NCBI GenBank assembly: GCA_002723015.1
Contig: PBNG01000068.1
Span: forward strand, 1-13,881
Reading direction: 5' to 3'
DNA from: Roseibacillus sp.
GTDB taxonomy: Bacteria > Verrucomicrobiota > Verrucomicrobiae > Verrucomicrobiales > Akkermansiaceae
DNA: 13,881 bases
Made by a program: the position numbers and the translations under genes. The notes beneath the pieces are model-generated. The model saw nothing but the letters and a program-made list of their open reading frames with translations. It was not told the origin of the DNA and made no database searches. Positions within the stretch are counted from its first letter, which is position 1, and every line of letters begins with the position of its first letter. This document shows, piece after piece, positions 8,634 to 13,881 of this stretch.

Positions 8634-9956
8634 TTATCGCCTTCGTCCCTGCGGTGGATTGAGCACCGCTTGCTGCGCCTCCGGGGGAAGTCCGCTGGAG
8701 CCTATCCAGGCCTCCGCCGCCGCTCGGTCCCTCCGAAAGAGCTGCTGCCCGGCATGAGTCAGCGCACGCGTCCGTGAACTATCGTCGGCGATACTATTAG
8801 CCCATTCGATGGCAACTGAGGGTTCCTCGTAGGAAATGCGCCGGGCAAACCCACTGATGGCCGCATCACGCTGAGGCGAGCGCTCCATGGAGCTGATCCG
8901 CTCTCCGGCGGCCACTGGATCACGGCGTGCCCATTCTCCAAATGCTGAATGCAGCCCCATGCTCTGCCCCCTTCCCTCCACAATGGTTTCAAGCCAGTTC
9001 ACTGCCGAGGCCGGGTCTCTTTCCGCCCACTCGTCACCTACCTCTTCAATCGCGCGGTCCGCGTAGGCCTGTCCGGCGAACTGCTCAACCCACTGAGCGG
9101 CAGCTTCCGGATCACTGTTCGTAAACCGGTGAGCGACCGTATCCAGCGCAGCACCCTTGAGATCCCCATCGGGCAAGTTCTGCGACCACTGGGCCGCCTC
9201 GTCGATGCCGACATTCGAAACAACTTCTCTCGTGACTACTCCAAACAGGTGGCTGGCTCGCCCGTCACCCTCGTTGGCCAGTTGCAATACGTAATCGGTA
9301 GCGACCGCAGTGTTGTTATCAGCCATCCCGCTTACCATGGCCTCCTGTAAATGGCGAAAGGATCCTCTGTCTTCTTCCGACAGATTGTTGATGTAGTCAA
9401 TTGCTGCATTCGGATAGCTGGAGGCCCATCCTGCCATTGTGTGGGACAAATCCCGCTCCTCTGAATCGAGAGAATGATCGACCGCAGCTTTCCCATCAAG
9501 AGTGCCCCACAGGTAGTGAAAATCCCGCCACTGCTCACCTTCCACGCGGTTTTCCTTGAGATGCACCAGCATGTCCTGCGCATTCTCCGCTGTCAGATTG
9601 CTCAACAACTGATCGAAGGCTCTGCGCCGGACAAGAGGATTTCCGCTTCGAAATGCATCGTTTGCAACAGCTGCGATCTCTGATTCGCTCAATATCACGG
9701 GTCCTCCTCCCCCGACTCCAGCGGGACGCTTACCAGCGGCCAAACCCATGGATGCCCGAGGTCCAATCCCTCTCGTTCCGGGACCACCGGGAGCACTTCC
9801 ACCCATGCTCCGCGAGCTCTTGGCACCAGAAGGAACCTTCAGGGGCGGATCGGCCGCTCCCCCGGAATTTTTCTGGTCAAGGACCAAGCCTGCTGCAAAA
9901 GCCCCGGCAGTTACCGCAGCCCAGCAGGCATGCCCAATCACGGATTTCCGCTTCAC
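8634..9956 (-). CDS. membrane-anchored protein with 32-residue helical repeats, function unknown
   Basis: A 440-residue protein that starts with GTG (9956); no ATG in this frame gives the N-terminus. Residues 8-26 are an uncleaved-looking membrane segment (HACWAAVTAGAFAAGLVL), and residues 29-87 form a Gly/Ser/Pro-rich linker. From about 90 on it is helical and repetitive: the unit D-P-x-x-A-A-x-x-W recurs at 282, 314, 346, 378 and 410, exactly 32 residues apart, and a weaker copy sits at 250. Looser copies lie near 154, 181 and 215. This resembles TPR/HEAT-like solenoids common in large Verrucomicrobiota genomes, but I recognise no named family and no catalytic motif. It is the first gene of the minus-strand run leading to the copper dehydrogenase, so it may act as an envelope scaffold. 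That role is speculative. Confidence 0.85.
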   Translation of the reverse strand: MKRKSVIGHACWAAVTAGAFAAGLVLDQKNSGGAADPPLKVPSGAKSSRSMGGSAPGGPGTRGIGPRASMGLAAGKRPAGVGGGGPVILSESEIAAVANDAFRSGNPLVRRRAFDQLLSNLTAENAQDMLVHLKENRVEGEQWRDFHYLWGTLDGKAAVDHSLDSEERDLSHTMAGWASSYPNAAIDYINNLSEEDRGSFRHLQEAMVSGMADNNTAVATDYVLQLANEGDGRASHLFGVVTREVVSNVGIDEAAQWSQNLPDGDLKGAALDTVAHRFTNSDPEAAAQWVEQFAGQAYADRAIEEVGDEWAERDPASAVNWLETIVEGRGQSMGLHSAFGEWARRDPVAAGERISSMERSPQRDAAISGFARRISYEEPSVAIEWANSIADDSSRTRALTHAGQQLFRRDRAAAEAWIGSSGLPPEAQQAVLNPPQGRRR

Positions 9957-10105
9957 GATGAGCTAACTTACGGTCCCTTGAGTCCGGAACGAACAAAAAA
10001 AAGCATAAAAGGGGACCTCCGGCCATGAATCCGCTTAATCGAGATCATCAGGCCTTTCCCATTGCGAGCACTGGAGATTTGCGGCACAACGCTCGCCACG
10101 ACACC
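9957..10105. promoter_or_regulatory. divergent intergenic region, likely promoters for the repeat-protein operon and the DUF1080 gene
   Basis: The 149 bp between the GTG start of the repeat protein (minus) and the ATG of the DUF1080 gene (plus) must hold promoters for both directions. The only conspicuous element is an A-tract with AAAAAAAAGCATAAAAGGGG around 9995-10014, which could be an A-rich upstream element plus a weak -10. No good -35/-10 pair at 17-bp spacing was found on either strand. The claim rests on gene orientation rather than on motifs. Confidence 0.35.
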
Positions 10106-10807
10106 ATGAAATCAGCCCTACACCTCCTCGCCTCTCTCGCCCCGGCCATCGCCCTGACTGGGGGCCTGGCTCTTGCCGACAATCCGTTCAACGGAAAGGA
10201 CCTCGAAGGATGGTCCTTCAAGAAGAAGGGAAACCTCAAGTCCAACTGGGTGACGGGAACTCCTCACCTGGATGGGGCGAACCCCAAGGCCCTGAAAGCT
10301 GGAGGAACTGGAGGAGCGATGGTGAATGTGGTTACGGGGCACGGCCAGAGCATTGACATTTACTCGGACCAGAAATGGGGCAGCAGTAGGATCGAACTGG
10401 AAGTCCTGGTGGCCAAGGGAGCCAACTCGGGCATCTACGTGATGGGAGAGTATGAAGTGCAGGTCCTGGACAGCTATGGGAAAGAGAAGCTCGGCGGTGG
10501 TGACATGGGTGCGATCTACGGGGCGCAACCCCCCCGGACCAATGCCTGCAAGAAACCTGGGGAGTGGCAGAAGTACGAGATCGATTTCCTAGCCCCCAAG
10601 TTTGATGCTGACGGAAAGAAGACCGCAAATGCCAAATTTCTGGTCGTGAAACTCAATGGCAAGATCCTCCACGAGAACGTCGAAATGAAAGGACCGACAC
10701 CTTCCGGGGTAACTGGGCGTGAGGCAGCAACCGGCCCCATCATGTTTCAGGGAGATCACGGCCCGGTGGCTTACCGGAACATCAGCATCACCCCGCTCAA
10801 GAAGTAG
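10106..10807 (+). CDS. secreted DUF1080 (3-keto-disaccharide hydrolase-type) protein
   Basis: A 233-residue exported protein with a single jelly-roll domain. I start at ATG 10106 because a signal peptide begins there (MKSALHLLASLAPAIALTGG, cleavage near ALADN). An upstream in-frame ATG at 10025 would place 27 hydrophilic residues before it. Family landmarks in order: NPFNGKDLEGWSF (26-38), GANSGIYVMGEYEVQVLDSYG (106-125 region), GAIYGAQPPRTNACKKPGEWQ (135-155) and QGDHGPVAYRNISITPL near the end. Characterised DUF1080 proteins cleave 3-keto-glycosides, and others act only as binding domains. It stands alone on the plus strand, divergent from the copper-dehydrogenase run and convergent with the PA14 protein (98 bp apart; no clear terminator). 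With a Gfo/Idh enzyme nearby, a 3-keto-sugar role is plausible. Confidence 0.93.
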   Translation: MKSALHLLASLAPAIALTGGLALADNPFNGKDLEGWSFKKKGNLKSNWVTGTPHLDGANPKALKAGGTGGAMVNVVTGHGQSIDIYSDQKWGSSRIELEVLVAKGANSGIYVMGEYEVQVLDSYGKEKLGGGDMGAIYGAQPPRTNACKKPGEWQKYEIDFLAPKFDADGKKTANAKFLVVKLNGKILHENVEMKGPTPSGVTGREAATGPIMFQGDHGPVAYRNISITPLKK

Positions 10808-10905
10808 GGTTTCTCCAAAGAGGACGGTTTCATCGAGGCAGGTCCGCAGCCCCTTGATGGATGGGATGATGCTTCTGGAGAGCATTCTTCGCTCCCCACG
10901 GCATC

Positions 10906-13667
10906 TTATTTTACCACATGGATCGTATTCCAGATCTTGGTCACGATCTCCTCGCCCTCGTCCGTCTCAAGATCCAGGTCAATCTGCATCATGTGAACGG
11001 GCTGCAGGTTATCGACTTCCACAAAGACTGATTTCCCGTCCGGCAGAAGTTCGGCGGACTTGACCGAAAACTTGGTCCGTCCCTTCGGTGGACCGGGTGA
11101 ATCCCGGTGCCCTACTTGGTACTCTCCTGTGCCGTAATCGTGAGTCCAACGCAGGTCGGTCCCAGAAAGGTTAAAGCTCTCCGGGTCCTCTGCCAGTTCC
11201 TCGTCCAGCTTCTGGGTGAAGCCAATCTCGATACCCCCATCACGTATTTTGAGACTTTTGGGCATACTCACGGGCTTGCCTGTATAACGAACCCGGTCGA
11301 GCCCACCCTCGCGACCGGCGTTACTCTGCCATCCCTTGAGACCTGCCACGTAGAGCTGTCCGTCCTGGCGATTGAACTTGCCTCGCATGGCACTGGAGGT
11401 GGGGCGAACTGGTATCTTGACCACCCCACCCTGCATCAGGGCTCCTTTCTTCTCCTTGAGCACCACATAAATCGCACTCTGACCGTAACTGAAATGCAGC
11501 ATTTCTCCTTCATAGGGACCCCACTTGTCACTTGTGATCCAGACCTGCCCCCCATTTGAGTTGTCAACGTTCTTGGGCAACCAGGCTAGGGGAAGCGGTG
11601 CTTCACTGCTATCAAGGTTCTGCTTCCGGTTTCCCCTGCGCTGCCCCACGGTGGGAGTAGTTTTCATGGTGGCGAAGTCGGCAGCTGAATCCACTACCCC
11701 AAGAAACTCCCCCGGTTCGATCCAATGCAGAGGGCAGCGTGGGACAAAGGTCCCTTCATTATCCCCGCAGGTAAGCTGACCGGTGGGGCTCACCCCGATT
11801 CCGTTCGGAGCCCGCAACCCGGTTGCGTAGCGATCCAGGCTGGATCCATCCTTGGAGACTCGCAGGATTGACCCATGATGGCGGCTCATTCTCTGGAAAC
11901 TGCGGCCGCCTCCCCGCACTGGACTACCAAAGGCGAAATAAAACTCACCTTGTGGACCGGTCTGGAGATCGAAACAGAAGGCATGGAAACCGCTGGTGAG
12001 CTCCCAGTCGTTATTGAAATTTTCGTAGTAATCGGTCTCCCCGTCACCGTTAAGATCGTGGTAGCGGGTGATTTGATCATCCGCCACTGTATAGATCACG
12101 TCGTTCACGATGGTCAGCCCCAGTGTCTCATGACCACCAGCAGCAATCCGCCTCCATGTCAGATTCTCCAGCTTTTCATCGATACCGCTGACAACCCAGA
12201 CATCGCCATCCCAAGTGCACACCGCAGCCTTTGAAGAGTCAGCGAAGAAGTCGAATCCCCCGATCCGCATCTTCATTCCATAGGGGTTCTGGTAGGGAAC
12301 AGTCAGACGGTCGAGCACATAGGCTGACTTGCCATCATCCTTGGCGATCTGTCCGACGGTCGTTACCTTCTCGGTCCACCGCGCAGGACCACCTTTCATC
12401 AAAAGCGTCAGGTCCTCGAGGGCTTCCGGGACGCTCCCACTCCCATAAACCACCTTGAAATGAGCCATCCCCGCCGGGACTTTCAGGACGATCCGACCGT
12501 TCATCGTCGCCGGTTTTTCCTGAGAGCCCACGACCTGAATCTCAGGAGCGCCCTTCTCATCAGCAAGCACTACCACCGCGGGAGCACTGAACTTCCCTTG
12601 GATGGTGTGGGTGATAAGCCCATTCTCGAAGGCCGGAAGTTCCAGGACCGGGTCCTTGCCTACCGTATAGCGAAGAACCGTCTTTTCCCCATGGACATAC
12701 AAGCCCTTGTAATGGGCCTGCGTTTTCGGAAGGGGACCGAGAGGTGGATACTTCCCATCCTCAGGCATCCGAGTTTCCGCAATACTCCCTTGGTTGTCTG
12801 CCCACCCTGGAGCCGCCTGGTTGGTAAACACCTTGGCTCCGCTATGAGAGGGAAAGGACCCGTGGCCTCCGGTAAAGGGAGGCCCTCCAACCTCAATCCT
12901 CCCTGGGTCCATCCCGCCGCCATACGCATAGTGTCAGCATCAAAGGCCACACAAACCGCCCCCTGGGGATCAAGACGGATCACCCGAGAACGAAAAGCAA
13001 CATTATCTCCCTTCGAGTCCTTGCCAACACGCAGTGCTGTACTCACGAAATTCCCGTACTTCCCCGGCAGGCTTCCCGAAACTGGCTTGGCCGGAGGAAC
13101 GTCAGGGCTGGCAGCCTTGGCAAAGGCCTGCTCATCCCATGAGAGTCCCTTGAGCTTTGCGACATCGTGAAACAGAACCGAAGCGGGGACCACTTCCAAT
13201 TTTCCTCCTGGAGCCATCCATTTCACAATACAGGCGCCCCCCTTACTCCCATTCTGGTAGATCACCTGCACAGGATGTGATCCCGCCTTCAGGCGGACCG
13301 TGCCACTCTGCTGCTTCATGGGGTGAGGACCCCAGTTATCAACCACCAGCTTGTCCCCGAGATAGAGGCGGGAGCCATCCTTGGAACTCGTCGCGAACAG
13401 ATAACTTCCCTCCTTCGAGACGGTAATGGACCCGCTCCAACGCACCATGAAGTTCTCTGCTAGCTTCGAACCATGAAAGTCCCCCTTGGACTGAGAAAAA
13501 TTCACCGCCTTGTCGACGCGCACAAGCCAGGGCGTCAAATCCACTGGCACTTCAAATTCGTCTCCAAGTTTATCCTCAAGCTTGAAGTATTCCCCGATCA
13601 GGCCAGGCGCTGCCGTAAGAGGGAGCGCGGAAAGACACATCACGATGCAACTAAGGGTTCTTTTCAT
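10906..13667 (-). CDS. PA14 / DUF6797-like / sorbosone-dehydrogenase-like propeller protein, broken by a one-base frame change
   Basis: Read as one gene it encodes 920 residues, but two frames are needed: ATG 13667 to about 12873, then the -1 frame to TAA 10906. The first frame continues only to a stop at 12660. Residues 1-20 are a signal peptide (MKRTLSCIVMCLSALPLTAA). Residues 22-165 are a PA14 sugar-binding domain (GLIGEYF, FMVRWSGSI, SKDGSRLYLGDKLVVDNWGPH, WMAPGG). Residues 200-270 (GNFVSTALRV ... MRMAAGW) resemble DUF6797-type PVC proteins; that name is tentative. The rest is a propeller of the PVC glucose/sorbosone dehydrogenase type (RAPNGIGVSPTGQLTCGDNEG, DLNGDGETDYYENF), and no CxxCH is present. 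The start overlaps the cytochrome c gene by 17 nt, which suggests coupled translation. Whether a full protein is made depends on the frame change (sequencing error, mutation or programmed shift). Confidence 0.85.
12873..12879 (-). other. frame-change point: slippery heptamer C CCT TTA
   Basis: In the PA14 gene's own frame the bases read C CCT TTA (codons 264-265), which is the X XXY YYZ pattern of -1 ribosomal frameshift sites. Slipping back one base here joins the two parts exactly, giving GLP-[L/F]-TGGHGSFPSHSG. Purine-rich tracts resembling Shine-Dalgarno sequences (GGGAGG, GAGG, GGAGGG) lie 3-24 nt upstream, and a 6-bp inverted repeat (GGGAGG / CCTCCC, 12877-12903) overlaps it. A single base lost from a CCCC or TTTT run would look the same. 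Confidence 0.6.
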
Positions 13668-13881
13668 TATTTTGATTTTCGGAAAGTGATCGCAGGTAGT
13701 GAAGGATGGCTTCAAACTGCTTCTGGGAATCACCGTCGTAGTACTGAGTGAGAGGAGTTTTCCCGTCCAGCGCATACTTCGGCATAATCGTGCCGGGCCA
13801 CACCCGGGGCGGGTCATTCATCCAAAGGTGAAAATAGTCGGCCGTGAGCCGCTCTCCAGAAGCCCGGAGATTTGGCCCCTC
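13651..13881 (-). CDS. C-terminal end of a c-type cytochrome (partial)
   Basis: An open minus-strand frame runs from the window edge to TAG 13651, giving the last 76 residues. The segment GERLTADYFHLWMNDPPRVW followed by PGTIMPKYALDGKT is the C-terminal half of a cytochrome c domain; Met33 of the visible part (IMPKY) would be the heme axial ligand. The closing helix is KQFEAILHYLRSL. The CxxCH heme site must lie outside the window, so it cannot be checked. The gene overlaps the start of the PA14 protein by 17 nt (ATG 13667, stop 13651), indicating one operon and probably coupled translation. It may be a stand-alone cytochrome or the tail of a larger dehydrogenase. Confidence 0.75.
   Translation of the reverse strand, partial: EGPNLRASGERLTADYFHLWMNDPPRVWPGTIMPKYALDGKTPLTQYYDGDSQKQFEAILHYLRSLSENQNNEKNP

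Noticed and set aside
4730..10010. Shared 9-mer AGCATAAAA upstream of the Gfo/Idh gene (minus, 4730-4738) and the DUF1080 gene (plus, 10002-10010)
   Set aside because: It is a short A-rich word at different distances from the two starts (about 25 and 96 nt), so chance is a sufficient explanation.
10025..10105. ATG 10025 as the start of the DUF1080 protein
   Set aside because: It would put 27 hydrophilic residues before a clear signal peptide; ATG 10106 gives a normal exported protein.
10808..10905. Terminator hairpin between the convergent DUF1080 and PA14 genes
   Set aside because: The best stem (around 10877-10895) has only four clean pairs and is not followed by a T-run.
12660..12872. 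The extra tail of the first PA14 frame after the heptamer as a meaningful alternative C-terminus
   Set aside because: The roughly 70-residue tail is Arg/Leu/Pro-rich, low in predicted structure and runs antisense-like to a strong coding frame; it has no feature of a selected domain.
10906..12912. Treating the 668-residue reading frame from ATG 12912 as an independent gene
   Set aside because: Its first dozen residues do not resemble a start or a signal peptide, and from FTGGHGSFP onward it continues the PA14/DUF6797-like sequence of the other frame at exactly the expected place.

Overview
The window reads as chromosomal DNA from a member of the Verrucomicrobiota, or at least the Planctomycetota–Verrucomicrobiota group. 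The strongest clue is the set of large secreted proteins joining ThuA-like, Piru_Ver-type beta-propeller dehydrogenase, HEAT and PA14 parts, together with a sulfatase, a Tat-exported Gfo/Idh/MocA oxidoreductase and a DUF1080 (3-keto-disaccharide hydrolase-type) protein. No integrase, transposase, CRISPR array or rRNA was seen. Genes are closely packed, and the longest gene-free stretch (about 200 bp) lies between the tRNA and the VOC gene.

Layout: (1) The + strand 3' end of a jelly-roll/LamG-like secreted protein (2-190) converges on a minus-strand sulfatase (235-1794). (2) A minus-strand tRNA-Glu(UUC) gene lies just upstream of the sulfatase. (3) A + strand pair encodes a VOC/glyoxalase-fold protein and a phytanoyl-CoA-dioxygenase-like Fe(II)/2OG enzyme (2154-3396). 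(4) A minus-strand run, in order of transcription, encodes a membrane-anchored 32-residue-repeat protein (9956-8634), a 1236-residue ThuA/propeller-dehydrogenase/HEAT/carbohydrate-binding/cupredoxin fusion (8554-4844) and a Gfo/Idh/MocA oxidoreductase (4705-3425). (5) Divergent from these is a + strand DUF1080 protein (10106-10807). (6) At the right edge, on the minus strand, the C-terminus of a cytochrome c (13881-13651) overlaps by 17 nt the start of a PA14/propeller protein (13667-10906). That protein is split by a one-base frame change at an in-frame C CCT TTA heptamer.

The proteins look like parts of an envelope system acting on (sulfated) glycans. The sulfatase would remove sulfate. The propeller dehydrogenases and the Gfo/Idh enzyme would oxidise sugar carbons, passing electrons to copper (cupredoxin domain) or heme (cytochrome c). 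The DUF1080 and ThuA-like proteins fit 3-keto-sugar chemistry. This pathway is inferred from families and neighbourhood; the substrate is unknown.

The most notable observations are the type-1 copper domain where PVC dehydrogenase fusions usually carry a CxxCH heme domain, the frameshift at a canonical slippery sequence, and the exactly periodic 32-residue repeat protein of unknown function.
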